Source: JACDEA01 sp963742585
GTDB lineage: Bacteria; Actinomycetota; Acidimicrobiia; Acidimicrobiales; JACDEA01
Reading direction: 5' to 3'
Assembly: GCA_963742585.1 (NCBI GenBank)
Contig: CAVUMI010000009.1
Location: 372,001-436,000, forward strand
Length of the DNA stretch: 64,000 nucleotides
The notes beneath the pieces are model-generated. The model saw nothing but the letters and a program-made list of their open reading frames with translations. It was not told where the DNA came from and ran no database searches. Each line of letters opens with the position of its first letter. The first letter of the stretch is position 1. The position numbers and the translations under genes were made by a program. Below, in pieces: positions 42,986 to 51,630 of this stretch.

Positions 42986-43348
42986 GTGCCCGTCATAACG
43001 GTCAAGACCATCAAGGGCGTAGTTCTGCAGAACGACGAGCAGAAGCGTGAGTTGCTCAAGCGGATGACCGACACGTTCATCGATATCGTGGGCGAGCTAG
43101 CCCGGCCTTACACCTACTGCATCATCGAGGAGACACCGCTCTACGAGTGGTCCCTCGCGGGTGTGCCGCTGCCGGACCTGCCGTTCCTATACGGCCCTGA
43201 TTACGCGGAGATGCACCGCAAGGCCAACGACCAGATGAAGGCGTTCGTCGCGTCGCAGGGCGGCGAAACGGCGTCGCAGGATGCGACGCCGGCGGGCGGT
43301 ACCGACCCTGACAGCCAGGCTGCCCAGCAGCAGTGGGCTGGCGGCTAG
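42986..43348 (+). CDS. 4-oxalocrotonate tautomerase-family protein
   Basis: 120-residue tautomerase-superfamily protein. After the GTG start the second residue is Pro (PVITVKTIKGVV), the family's catalytic base once Met is removed. EQKRELLKRMTD, YTYCIIEETPLYEW and GVPLPDLPFLYG match the longer actinobacterial members. Such enzymes ketonise enols or dehalogenate small acids. AAGGAGG precedes the start. The C-terminal 30 residues are low-complexity (SQDATPAGGTDPDSQAAQQQ). It forms a two-gene unit with the NTF2-fold gene before it. A degraded partial copy lies at 45147-45422. Confidence 0.85.
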   Translation: MPVITVKTIKGVVLQNDEQKRELLKRMTDTFIDIVGELARPYTYCIIEETPLYEWSLAGVPLPDLPFLYGPDYAEMHRKANDQMKAFVASQGGETASQDATPAGGTDPDSQAAQQQWAGG

Positions 43349-43376
43349 CGCTGCTGATCTGAAGCTGTTGAAGTAG

Positions 43377-43805
43377 TTACGGGCCGGGCGGGGGCTTAAT
43401 CGCGCCCAACTGGGTCATCAGGCCCATGAGATCGGGCAGACCCCAGTGCTCGGTGATCTTCCCGTTCACGTAGTGGTTGATCCCGAAGGCTGACCACTGG
43501 CACTTGTTGCCGGTGGGCTCGATGCCCATGAAGGCTCCGCCGTGGGTACCCGCGCCTATCACGTAGGTCGCGACCTTGTCCCCCTCTGCGACGAGATCGG
43601 TCACGGTGAAGACGACGTCGGGGAAGCCGGTCCGGAACATCCGGAAGACCATCTTGATCGTCTCCACGCCAGGGGGCGCACCCGGCGGGGCGCTGTGCTC
43701 GACGTAGTCGTCGGCAAAGAATTCGTCCACGCCCTCGATATTGCCCTTGTTGATCTCCGCCACGAAGCGACGGTAGGCGTCCTTGTTTTCGTCTTGGACT
43801 GTCAC
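43377..43805 (-). CDS. SnoaL-like (ester cyclase-like) protein
   Basis: 142 residues from GTG 43805 (TVQDENKDAYRRFVAEINKG); the open frame beyond 43805 is unrelated and would cover the divergent gene. It has the SnoaL-like layout: DYVEHSAPPGAPPGVE, MFRTGFPDVVFTVTD, EGDKVATYV, then FMGIEPTGN and the C-terminal signature EHWGLPDLMGLMTQLGAI. The Asp of W-x3-D corresponds in position to the catalytic Asp of SnoaL-type polyketide cyclases (near residue 121 of 144); that equivalence is inference. It is closest in wording to the protein at 51631-52083 (HSAPPGAP, MFRTGFPDV). A short palindrome abuts its start. Confidence 0.8.
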   Translation of the reverse strand: MTVQDENKDAYRRFVAEINKGNIEGVDEFFADDYVEHSAPPGAPPGVETIKMVFRMFRTGFPDVVFTVTDLVAEGDKVATYVIGAGTHGGAFMGIEPTGNKCQWSAFGINHYVNGKITEHWGLPDLMGLMTQLGAIKPPPGP

Positions 43806-43807
43806 GG

Positions 43808-43826
43808 GACCAAACGCTATTTGGTC
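43808..43826. promoter_or_regulatory. Palindrome between divergent genes
   Basis: GACCAAA (43808-43814) and TTTGGTC (43820-43826) form a perfect 7-bp inverted repeat with a 5-nt centre. It lies 2 bases upstream of the GTG at 43805 on the minus strand, in the 66-bp gap between divergently transcribed genes. It could be an operator or a leader hairpin; no regulator gene is adjacent. Confidence 0.35.
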
Positions 43827-43871
43827 GGGCGACACATTGCCGGCGAAACCGTCGTTGACACCCGCTAGCGG

Positions 43872-44780
43872 TTGGATCAGGCTGCGACCGTGCACTCCTT
43901 GAGGCGGGAACGGATCGCTCTCGGCCACGACGTCGGTGGCACCACGGAGTCGCCGGTCTGGGATCACTTTGACCGCCACCTCTTCCACTTCGGGTGGCTC
44001 TTCGGCGCGCTCGGTGCACTGGCGGCGTTCCCGTTTGTCGTGACTCACCCGCACCTGCCGCCGGGCGATGCGGTTGGCGTCATCGAGACCGTGATCGATT
44101 TCCCCGCGTGGCTTCTAGTCCATGCCGGTCTGATCTTTGTTCTACCGATGATGATGATCGGCCTCGCCGCGATTTCGCGCTCGATCACCCATGAGCGGAC
44201 GTCAGCGTCGGCCGCCGCCGCGCTGATCATCGCGGTGATCGGTACGGTCTTCGCCATCCTGGGCCAGGGTGTCGACGGGGTCGGGTTTCACATCGTGTCG
44301 CAGGTGTACGAGAGCCTCCCCCCGGGGCAACGGTCAGCAGCTGTCTTCACATCCATTGGCGTGTCCGGCGTGGCTGTGGGGATCTTCGTGCTCGTGCTGT
44401 TCTTCTACTTCGGGTTCACCTCGCTCGCGTACGGCCTCGTCTTCGTCCGCACGCCGCGCTACCCAAAGTTGATCGCGCTGTTGTCTCTGCTCGGCGCCGG
44501 CCTCGGGCTGGCCGCCGCGTTCATCACATACTTCGACGACTTCAGCGATCCCGTCTACTTCGGGCTCTTCATCCCGTCCGCAGTGATCTTCCTGCTGTGG
44601 GTGCTGGCGGCGTCGCTACACCTCTGGTGGACCCAGGTTCGCCATCATCGTCGCCACCTCAAGGACGTGGACTTGGAGGTGCCCTTGGCGCGGCCCCTCC
44701 ATGCCGGCGACGCCGAAGGCCGGCGGCCTCCTGGCTCGATGGCCCGACGCCAGCGGCCACTCGTCGCCGACGACAGGTAA
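43872..44780 (+). CDS. Six-TM membrane protein of unknown function
   Basis: About 302 residues from TTG 43872; GTG at 43890 is an equally good start. Six hydrophobic helices are visible, around FHFGWLFGALGALAAFPFVV, LLVHAGLIFVLPMMMIGLAA, ALIIAVIGTVFAILGQG, GVAVGIFVLVLFFYFGFTSL, LIALLSLLGAGLGLAAAFIT and PSAVIFLLWVLAASLHLWW. A basic, Pro/Arg-rich C-terminal tail follows (from about residue 245). No transport or catalytic motif is recognised. It is divergent from the SnoaL-like gene and followed by two gene remnants, so its 3' neighbourhood is rearranged. Coding is supported by sustained helix-length hydrophobic segments. I do not recognise the family. Confidence 0.7.
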   Translation: MDQAATVHSLRRERIALGHDVGGTTESPVWDHFDRHLFHFGWLFGALGALAAFPFVVTHPHLPPGDAVGVIETVIDFPAWLLVHAGLIFVLPMMMIGLAAISRSITHERTSASAAAALIIAVIGTVFAILGQGVDGVGFHIVSQVYESLPPGQRSAAVFTSIGVSGVAVGIFVLVLFFYFGFTSLAYGLVFVRTPRYPKLIALLSLLGAGLGLAAAFITYFDDFSDPVYFGLFIPSAVIFLLWVLAASLHLWWTQVRHHRRHLKDVDLEVPLARPLHAGDAEGRRPPGSMARRQRPLVADDR

Positions 44781-44791
44781 GCCCGAGCCGC

Positions 44792-45148
44792 CTACGGCAT
44801 GATCAGGTGCACGTCACCGAATTCGTGCCACAGGTACCCCTCGCCTACCGCGGCGCGGTAGGACCGTTCCAGAAACTCCCGTCCGGCGATCGCTTCGAGC
44901 ATGGCCAGGTGCGAGGCCACGGGTTCATGCCATCCGGTGAGGATGCCGTCGACGGCGCGCTGTCCCGTGCCAGCCGTGATGACGGCGTCAGTCCACCCCT
45001 CGGCCGTGCGGATACGGCCGGCACGGTCAACCGCAGTCTCCAATCCGCGGACGACCGTGGTCCCGACGGCGATGACGCGGCACCCTGTGCGTCGGGTTTC
45101 GCGGACGAGACGGGCGGTGGCCGGAGGAACGCAGAACCACTCGGGATG
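44792..45148 (-). pseudogene. queA: queA remnant: C-terminal third of tRNA preQ1 ribosyltransferase-isomerase
   Basis: The minus frame ending at 44792 encodes the C-terminus of QueA, which makes epoxyqueuosine in tRNA. Segments: HPEWFCVPPATARLV, RVIAVGTTVVRGLETA, GWTDAVITAG, AVDGILTGWHEPVASHLAML and GYLWHEFGDVHLIMP. All match the family's last ~115 residues. Upstream of His-Pro-Glu-Trp the homology stops abruptly at about 45148, and the frame continues only as antisense of the tautomerase remnant. More than half of the gene, including the main catalytic region, is missing. An intact queA may exist elsewhere in the genome. Confidence 0.8.
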
Positions 45149-45422
45149 GGGCGGCTCGTCGGTGAACTTGCCCGGCCTTACACGTACTGCATCATCGAGG
45201 AGACGCCGGTTTACGAGTGGTCGATCGCCGGCGTCCCGTTGCCTGACTTGCCGTTCCTCTACGGCCCCGACTACGCCGCGATGCATAAGAATGCCAATGA
45301 CCAGATGCGCGCGTTTGTCGAGTCACAGGGAGGCGCCGATGCGGCGTCCGCCGACCCGACCCCGGCCCGGGGGTACCGACCCCGACAGCCAGGCCGCCCA
45401 GCAGCAGTGGGCGGGCGGGTAG
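45147..45422 (+). pseudogene. Tautomerase remnant, partial copy of the gene at 42986-43348
   Basis: Starts in mid-protein (LVGELARPYTYCIIEETPVY) and follows the tautomerase through GVPLPDLPFLYGPDY to the Gln-rich tail. One +1 shift near 45370 (ccggcccggggg) separates it from the ending DPDSQAAQQQWAGG, which matches the intact copy. The first ~33 residues with the catalytic Pro are absent. An in-frame ATG at 45147 could still start a short peptide. DNA is roughly 80 percent like the intact copy by eye, so the duplication is not recent. It abuts the queA remnant with almost no spacer. Confidence 0.78.
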
Positions 45423-45429
45423 CGCTGCT

Positions 45430-46800
45430 CTAGACGATCTCTGCCAAACGCAGGAGGTCGGCCATGGTGAAGTCACCTTCGTTCTCGCTGGGTAGCTCAG
45501 GCTGCCAGTCGGCGCGGGTCCTGCGGTAGGACTTCGGATCGTTATCGAGGAGGCCGAGCAATACCTCAGCAACGATCCGGCCGCCAACCGAACCGAGAGA
45601 GAGGCCTTCCCGTTCTCGCTCGGCCTCGAGCAGCACGTAGAGCCAGAGCGGTGTTTCGCCGGTCCAACCGGCGGCGTCCAACCCCAGCTCGTTCTCGGTG
45701 CATGGCGTGAGCCCGAGCGTCCTGGCCACGGCTTCGCCGGACGGGAGGTCGACTGAGCGGCCCCGCTCGAGGTCGCGTGAGGCGAGCGAACTGAACTCAG
45801 GCCGCTCGACCACGCCGACGAGTATTTCCGGCAGCTTGAGGAGGGACGCGGTGAGCTGGGCGGTGATCCGGCGGCTGCGTTGCGCCGCGGGATGCCCGGG
45901 TACATCGAAGAGCCTCCACCACTCCACGACCAGCGCGTCGTCGATCGACCGCGAGCTCACCAGGTCGGGGAAGAGCGGCATGCCGAGCGCACCCGAGTTG
46001 AGGTCGTACGTCGCCCGCACCTGACTGTGGCCAAACCGGAAGGCGCCGTCGCTGAACTCCACGGGGATAAACGGCCTTGTCGCGAACGAGCAGACTTTCG
46101 GCCCGTTCCTCGCGAGGTCCTTCATCATCTCCTCGCCGACGGTCAGCGGCAGATACTCGTGGACGATGATCCACTGGTAGTGCCAGCGGGTCAGGCGCTG
46201 CGCTTCGGGGAGGACGTCGTCGCCGCGGAATCCACGGCTGCGAACCAGGTCGACCACGTGGTTGTGGAATTGGAGGAAGGCAAGATGGAGTTGCGAAATG
46301 AAGACCTGGGTGTCATTGCGAGCATCGGCGACTAGGCCTCGACCCTGCTCGTTCCGCGGGATGTCACGCCCAGCGCGACCAACGAGCAGCTTGTCGCCGT
46401 CGGCCATGTCGTAGAGATACGGCTGGCCGACGGGCCCGGACCCGTAGATGCACTCGAGGTCGAGCCAAGGCGCCCGAGCGTTGTGGATCACCGTCAGATC
46501 CTCACGATGACCCAGTGGGGTGCGGTCGTGGGTGATGTCGTGGGCGATGAACTGTCCAAAGAAGGCCCACCCCGCGGCGATCCGGGGATTCTCCGCGTTT
46601 TCGGGGACCTCCGATACCGCTTCGAGCGGACCCCCGGCGGCGCCGAGCCGTAGAAGGTCGTCGTCTGAGGACAGCTCAGGGCTCAGCTCCGGGAACAGCC
46701 GACCAAACTTGCCTTCGGCCAGGTCGGTGAGACGCGGCCGAATCCGGCTCTGCAACACGTGAACATCCCCGAGCGGCGGGCGTGTTTCAGATGCGGCCAT
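45430..46800 (-). CDS. Haem peroxidase of the animal-peroxidase superfamily
   Basis: 456 residues. FFGQFIAHDITHD (residues 80-92) holds the distal His87 followed by the Asp that links haem and calcium in this superfamily. FRFGHSQV (254-261) provides the proximal His258. FISQLHLAFLQFHNHVVD and WHYQWIIVHEYLP are typical helices of bacterial members. Such enzymes oxidise halides or organic substrates with H2O2, or act as dioxygenases. There is no signal peptide, so it is probably cytoplasmic. It begins 3 bases after the MFS transporter stop on the same strand, suggesting an oxidation/export pair. Substrate unknown. Confidence 0.87.
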   Translation of the reverse strand: MAASETRPPLGDVHVLQSRIRPRLTDLAEGKFGRLFPELSPELSSDDDLLRLGAAGGPLEAVSEVPENAENPRIAAGWAFFGQFIAHDITHDRTPLGHREDLTVIHNARAPWLDLECIYGSGPVGQPYLYDMADGDKLLVGRAGRDIPRNEQGRGLVADARNDTQVFISQLHLAFLQFHNHVVDLVRSRGFRGDDVLPEAQRLTRWHYQWIIVHEYLPLTVGEEMMKDLARNGPKVCSFATRPFIPVEFSDGAFRFGHSQVRATYDLNSGALGMPLFPDLVSSRSIDDALVVEWWRLFDVPGHPAAQRSRRITAQLTASLLKLPEILVGVVERPEFSSLASRDLERGRSVDLPSGEAVARTLGLTPCTENELGLDAAGWTGETPLWLYVLLEAEREREGLSLGSVGGRIVAEVLLGLLDNDPKSYRRTRADWQPELPSENEGDFTMADLLRLAEIV

Positions 46801-46803
46801 CGA

Positions 46804-48634
46804 CTAGGTGCTGCGAGGTGGCCGGCGCTTTGCCGCTTTCTTGGCCGGCGTGGCCTTCTTTGTCGTCGCCTTCTTCGCCGCCGCCTTCTTCGGTGCCGCC
46901 TTCTTCGGTGCCGCCTTCTTCGGTGCCGCCTTCTTCGGTGCCGCCTTCTTCGGTGCCGCGTTCCTTGCGGTGGGCGCCTTCTTCGCCGGCGCGGCCGCCG
47001 TCGACGGTCTCCGATGCGCCGGCGCAGGCGTCGCCGCCGCGGCCGCGGTTTCGACCGACGCCGCGCTCGGCCGATTCCTCGACCGGAAGTGACCGTGACG
47101 GGCGACGTGCTCGCGCTGGGCCTCGGTGACGTGTTGATGGATCGGCTTCGCGTGCAGCGGGCGGGTCGTGTGGTGCGCGTTGGGAGGCGGCGGTGTCGCG
47201 AACCCGGGCAGCCCCACCAGTGCCAGCAGCGCAGTCGCGGCGGTGAGGATCGCCAGGACCGTGAACGCCGTGTGCATCCCGTCGGTGAACGCGAGGCCGG
47301 GCAACGCAGGGTTGGCAATATCAGCCGCGTGGGAGGCGATGTAATTCTTCGTGCCCGATATGGCGATCGTGGCGGCGATTGCGATCATCGTGGCGCCGCC
47401 GATTTCTTGAGCCGTGTTGATGAGCCCGGCAGCGAGGCCGGATTCCTCCTCACTGACGCCCGAGAACGCGGCGATCTGGACCGACACCGCCGAGAATCCG
47501 AGGCCCACGCCGGCAAGGATGAATGCAGGAAGCAGGTGGGTGAGATACGACGCGTCAGCGGGCGCCTGCGTGTAAAGAAAGAACACGACGGCGTTGGCGG
47601 TCATCCCGATCACGGCGATCGGCCTTGGTCCAAGCTTGGTGACCAACACCGACGCCAGGGCGGCGGCTGCGCTGGAGGCAACCCCGAGTGGGAGGTACGC
47701 GAACCCCGTCTTCAGGGCGGAGTAGCCGAGGACTTGTTGCATGAACAGGGCCAGCAGGAAGAACTGGGCGAAAATCGTGCCGAAGGCAATGAGCGCCAGC
47801 ACGTTGGCCACCGACACGGATCGCACCCGAAACAAGGCGAGGTGCATCAGCGGTGCCGCAGTTTTCGATTCGATCAGGATGAACACGGCAAGCAGCACCA
47901 CGGAAGCGGCGATGGCGCCGACAGTGATCGAGTCCGACCAGCCGTGGTCGATGGAGTGGTGGATCGCGTACACACCGAGCATGAGTCCAGATGTCACGGT
48001 GAAAGCGCCTGGAATGTCGAATCGCCGGTGGCTGGTGTCACCGTGGCTCTCCACGAGGACCCGGCGCGCTGGCGACTACGAGAATCGCGCCAACCGGGAC
48101 GTTGATAAAGAAGATCCACTCCCAGCCCAGGGTCTCAGTGATGATGCCGCCGAGTAGCGCTCCCGCGATCGCGCCGATACCGCCTAGGGCGCCCCAGATG
48201 CCGAGCGCCTTGTTCCGCTCGGCGCCCTCCTGGTAGGCGGTCGTCAATATGGACAGCGCGGCCGGGGCGATGAATGCGGCGCCCAGGCCTTGGGTTACGC
48301 GGAAGGCGATCAGTTGCCCGATCGAGCCGGACAGACCACACGCGAGTGAACTGAGCGTAAACACCGAGACGCCGATCATGAAGATGCGGCGACGGCCGAG
48401 CAGGTCGGCGCACCGCCCTCCTAGGAGGAGAAACCCACCGAGCGTGAGCCCGTAGCCGATCGCCACCCACTGGAGGTCGGACGGTGAAACCTTGAGCGCC
48501 TCGCCGATTGTTGGGATCGCGATGTTCACGATCGAAACGTCGAGGATGACCATGAACTGCGCGACGCACAGCGTCGGTAAGAGCAGCGGACTCCGGGTGC
48601 GGGGTTGAACCTCCAAACTCGCCGTATTGCTCAA
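46804..48634 (-). CDS. MFS drug exporter (DHA2/EmrB-type) with a histone H1-like Lys/Ala/Pro tail; one frameshift near 48056
   Basis: The N-terminal part (48634 to about 48056) has TLCVAQFMVILDVSIVNIAI, ADLLGRRRIFMIG and GWEWIFFINVPVGAILV, the classic DHA2 family segments. The rest continues in another frame from VESHGDTSHRRFDIPGAFT through eight more helices, giving about 14. One extra C in gcgccgggt explains the shift. The C-terminus is unusual: about 130 polar residues after the last helix, ending in repeated AAPKKAAPKKA blocks and KRRPPRST, like histone H1 or mycobacterial HupB tails. Proton-driven export of a hydrophobic compound is the family role. RBS AAGGAGG precedes the ATG. The peroxidase follows in the same operon. 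Confidence 0.8.
46886..46960 (-). repeat. Five tandem 15-bp repeats encoding AAPKK units
   Basis: The unit ttcttcggtgccgcc occurs five times head to tail at 46886, 46901, 46916, 46931 and 46946; only the last base of the final copy differs. Near-perfect identity at synonymous positions indicates recent slippage expansion, so copy number may vary between strains. Confidence 0.92.
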
Positions 48635-48675
48635 AGCCCCCTCCTTAGTGATTCCAGCTCCGCGGCAGCTTAGGC

Positions 48676-49625
48676 CTAGTTGACGGTCGGCCGGAGCGTC
48701 GGGTCCGGTCGGATCAGGTCGATTAGGGGTCCTGTCGCGATAGTCGTTACCAGTGCCATGGCGACGAGCAGCGTGTACAGCGGATCGCTCAGAACGCCGA
48801 GCTCCCGTCCGATACTCAGAACAAGCAGCTCGGTCAGCCCGCGTGTGTTCATCAGGACGCCGAGGGCCGCTGCTTCACGGGGGCGTAGCCCCGAAACGCG
48901 GGCCGCCATGCCCGCGCCGACGATCTTGCCTCCGCAAGCCACTGCGAGAATTAGCGTGAAGCGCTGGAGGCCGTCGCCGTCGATCGCGCTGAAGTCAACC
49001 GCGAGGCCAGTGGTGACGAAGAACACCGGCAGCAAAACGGCGACGAGGGACAATCGCTCCTCCAGAGCGCGGGGCGAGTACCCCTCGGGGGACGGCCACT
49101 CCGAGAATGAAGGCGCCAAAGACCTCGTGGGCGCCGATGGTCGCGGTGACGAATGCGCACACGAAGATTCCCGCCACTACGGCCGACAGAGCGTTCGGTG
49201 TTACGGGTCGGCTCGCGTAAGGAGTCAGCGCGCGACGCACCACCAGCAGCACCAGCGCGCGAAAACCGGTCGTGGCCACAATGACGTAGGGAAGCTCCCA
49301 GGGTGCAGACGAGGTCGCCACGCCCACGACGAAAGCGAGCGTGGCCCATGTGAGGACATCGTCGACCGCGGCCGCCGCCATGGTCAGCGAGGCCAGCGGG
49401 GTCCCGTACATGTTGCGCTCCATGAGAATTCTGGCCAGAACGGGAAAAGCCGTGATCGACATAGATACGCCGATGAACAGCGCGAACGGCCAAAGATCGG
49501 TGGGCATACGGGGGTCGTGAAGCACGAGAGGGTGGTTGTCGCATTCGGCGAAAAAGCTCGCCGACGAGTTTTGCGACGAGCAAGACCACGCCGACGCCGA
49601 GGAGCGTCAGGGCGATGTCGTCATG
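48676..49625 (-). pseudogene. Cation/proton antiporter (CPA2/Kef-type) with internal deletion and frameshift
   Basis: Three blocks in two frames. DDIALTLLGVGVVLLVAKL followed by FRRMRQPP is the normal TM1 and loop. It then jumps directly to MPTDLWPFALFIGVSMSITA and FPVLARILMERNMYGTPLA, which in the family lies about 100 residues later; TM2-TM4 are missing. AAVDDVLTWATLAFVV is the ion-binding Asp-Asp segment. Near 49095 the frame shifts again before EERLSLVAVLLPVFFVTTGL and the last helices. A single indel could be an error, but the missing ~300 bases cannot. No convincing start codon is visible; homology begins near 49625. It is therefore probably non-functional. It is divergent from the SnoaL operon. 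Confidence 0.7.
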
Positions 49626-49735
49626 TTTGCGATATACCAGCGCAATTGGTCGCGTGGCCGGGATCGTACCGATGCTGCTCGACGCGATCGCGCCTAAGTT
49701 CTCGGCCGCCGGACAGACCACAGGGGAGGCATTCA

Positions 49736-50638
49736 GTGACGACACCAGAGGAAGCCAAGGACGTCATCCGCAGGTGGAACAACGAGGGTTGGTCTGGCGG
49801 CAAGTACGACTTGGCCTACGAGATCATCGCCCCAGTAATGACTGTGCACGGCGCAGGCGGACAGCCGGTCGAAGCCGGACCCGACGGACTGATCGATCTG
49901 ATCAAGACGTGGCGCACCGCCTTTCCTGATGGCGAGATGACAATCGACGATCTGATCGTGGACGGCGACCTGGTCGGCATCCGCAACACGTGGCACGGCA
50001 CCCACACCGGCGAGTTCTACGGCATTCCACCGTCGGGCAAACGCGTCGCGGTCACGTCGATCGGCCTCGACCGGGTCAAGGACGGCCAGGTCGTTGAGGG
50101 TTGGGGTGAACTCGACATGGTCGGGATGATGCAGACCCTTGGTGCGATGCCTATGGCGGGCCCCGGCGCAGTAGCGGCGGGAGCATCCTCGGACTGGGGC
50201 GAAACCCGCTCGTCAGGGCGCGGCGCAGACGGCGACACCAAGGCGGTCGCCGTCCGTTTCGTCGAAGCCGTGGCCGCCGGTGAGGCGATCGACGCGCTGG
50301 TCACCCCGGACTTCGTCGACCACAACCCGGTCTGGGGAACGACCGACGCCAAGAGTGTCGCCACCAACTCGGCCATGCTGCGTGCGGCGATGCCCGACCT
50401 ACGGGTCGAGATCGAAAAGGACAACCTCGTCGCCGAGGGCGACCAGGTGCTGGTCCATTCCATTTACCGCGGCACGCACAGCGGGGACCTCCTGGGCACC
50501 GCGGGCAGCGGCAAGGAACTGGTGTGGACGCACACCGACTTCGTCCGCATTGCCGACGGCCGCGTCGTCGAGCGGTGGGTGTCGGCCGACACCCTCACGT
50601 TGTTCCAGCAGGCGGGCGTCCTGCCCGGAGGCAGTTGA
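49736..50638 (+). CDS. Protein with two tandem SnoaL-like domains
   Basis: 300 residues from GTG 49736 (AGGGGAGG 6 bases upstream; the long frame further upstream has no similarity). Domain 1 (about 1-135): EAKDVIRRWNNEGWSGGKYD, GIPPSGKRV, VEGWGELDMVGMMQTLGAM. A linker rich in Gly, Ala and Ser follows (about 136-170). Domain 2 (about 171-300): AVRFVEAVAAGEAID, DHNPVWG, VERWVSADTLTLFQQAGVLP. Both domains keep the W-x3-D signature. Single-domain relatives dimerise, so this may be a fused pseudo-dimer with two unequal sites; that is inference. First gene of a six-gene plus-strand SnoaL run. Polyketide-cyclase-like or hydrolase roles are possible; substrate unknown. Confidence 0.82.
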   Translation: MTTPEEAKDVIRRWNNEGWSGGKYDLAYEIIAPVMTVHGAGGQPVEAGPDGLIDLIKTWRTAFPDGEMTIDDLIVDGDLVGIRNTWHGTHTGEFYGIPPSGKRVAVTSIGLDRVKDGQVVEGWGELDMVGMMQTLGAMPMAGPGAVAAGASSDWGETRSSGRGADGDTKAVAVRFVEAVAAGEAIDALVTPDFVDHNPVWGTTDAKSVATNSAMLRAAMPDLRVEIEKDNLVAEGDQVLVHSIYRGTHSGDLLGTAGSGKELVWTHTDFVRIADGRVVERWVSADTLTLFQQAGVLPGGS

Positions 50639-50690
50639 CCGTGACGCGTGCTGAAGAAGGGCATGCACGAGGCAAAGCGAGGAGGGGCGC

Positions 50691-51110
50691 ATGGCTTCGG
50701 ACGTTGAGGACCTGTTCCGGCGGTACTTTTCCGAAGGTACGAACAAGGGTGACCTCTCGGTAATCGAGGACGCGTTCGTCGAGGATTACAAGCATCACGA
50801 TCCGGCCAATCCCGACGTCATCGTCGGGCGCGAGGGCGTCCAGGAGCACATCAACACGCTGCGCGGGGCGTTCCCCGACATCCGGTTCGACGTCGAGGAC
50901 ATCATCACCGCGCCCGACAAGATCGTGGTCAGATGGACTGCCGGCGTCACCCATACCGGTGACTACTTCGGCATTCCCCCGACGGGGAAGTCCGCCGTCA
51001 TCACGGGGATGAACACGTGGCATCTTCGCGACGGCAAGGCGGCCGAAGGCTGGGTCAACCGTGACGACTTCGGGCTGCTCCAGCAGCTCGGACTCATCCC
51101 GTCGCAATAG
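50691..51110 (+). CDS. SnoaL-like (ester cyclase-like) protein
   Basis: 139 residues, ATG preceded by GAGGAGGGG. Helical start DLFRRYFSEGTNKGDLSVIE, then DYKHHDPANPD, REGVQEHINTLRGAFPDIRF, YFGIPPTGKSA and the terminal signature AEGWVNRDDFGLLQQLGLIP. The Asp-His-His segment and W-x3-D are the polar residues that line the pocket in this fold. It is closest in wording to the protein at 53025-53441 (EGW-x-NRDDFG). Second of six SnoaL genes read in the same direction, 52 bases after the first. Confidence 0.82.
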   Translation: MASDVEDLFRRYFSEGTNKGDLSVIEDAFVEDYKHHDPANPDVIVGREGVQEHINTLRGAFPDIRFDVEDIITAPDKIVVRWTAGVTHTGDYFGIPPTGKSAVITGMNTWHLRDGKAAEGWVNRDDFGLLQQLGLIPSQ

Positions 51111-51147
51111 CTGCACACCGGTCGTTTCTTTCCTGAAGGGAGATTGG

Positions 51148-51597
51148 ATGGGCGAGGAGCAGGAACGCAACAAGGCCATCGTCATGCGCAATTACGAGGA
51201 AATCTGGAACCAGCGCAAGTACGACGTGGCCGACGAGGTCGTCGATGAGAACTTCAAGGACCACCCGCCGACGCGGTTCTTCGACGTCGGTTTGATAGGG
51301 CCGGCCAGCCTCAAGGAGGCGGCCTCGCACTTCCACGAGGCCTTCTCCGACTTCCAGGACCGGAAGGAAAAGGTCATCGCCGAGGGCGACAGAGTCGTCT
51401 ACATGGGAACGATCTCGGGTACCCACGACGGCGAGCTCTTCGGGTTCCCCGCCACCGGCAACAAGATGGAAGTCCGCGGTGTCAACTTCTTCCGCTTGGC
51501 GAACGGAAAGATTGTCGAGCGCTGGGGCCAGTTCGACGTGCTGACGATGATGCAGCAGCTGGGGCTGGCGCCTGCACCCGGCGGACCGCCGCAGTGA
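51148..51597 (+). CDS. SnoaL-like (ester cyclase-like) protein
   Basis: 149 residues from ATG 51148, with AAGGGAG 8 bases upstream; earlier in-frame starts would overlap the preceding gene. Sequence features: NKAIVMRNYEEIWNQRKYDV, NFKDHPPTRFF, ASHFHEAFSDFQD, FGFPATGNKMEVRG and VERWGQFDVLTMMQQLGLAP. A Pro/Gly tail ends the protein. It keeps the W-x3-D signature but has DHPP where most neighbours have D-H-x-x-P-G. Third gene of the run. Role unknown; the family includes aklanonate-type cyclases and many uncharacterised members. Confidence 0.82.
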   Translation: MGEEQERNKAIVMRNYEEIWNQRKYDVADEVVDENFKDHPPTRFFDVGLIGPASLKEAASHFHEAFSDFQDRKEKVIAEGDRVVYMGTISGTHDGELFGFPATGNKMEVRGVNFFRLANGKIVERWGQFDVLTMMQQLGLAPAPGGPPQ

Positions 51598-51630
51598 CCG
51601 CAACGACCGCCACGACCGAAGGGAAGCACC

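Noticed and set aside
43855..43860. Perfect TTGACA considered as the -35 of the six-TM membrane-protein gene.
   Set aside because: No -10-like hexamer lies 16-19 bases downstream, and the start codon itself would be too close.
46808..48105. Plus-strand frames across the MFS gene (Arg/Leu/Cys-rich) considered as genes.
   Set aside because: They are antisense to conserved transporter segments and to the 15-bp repeats, and show no domain.
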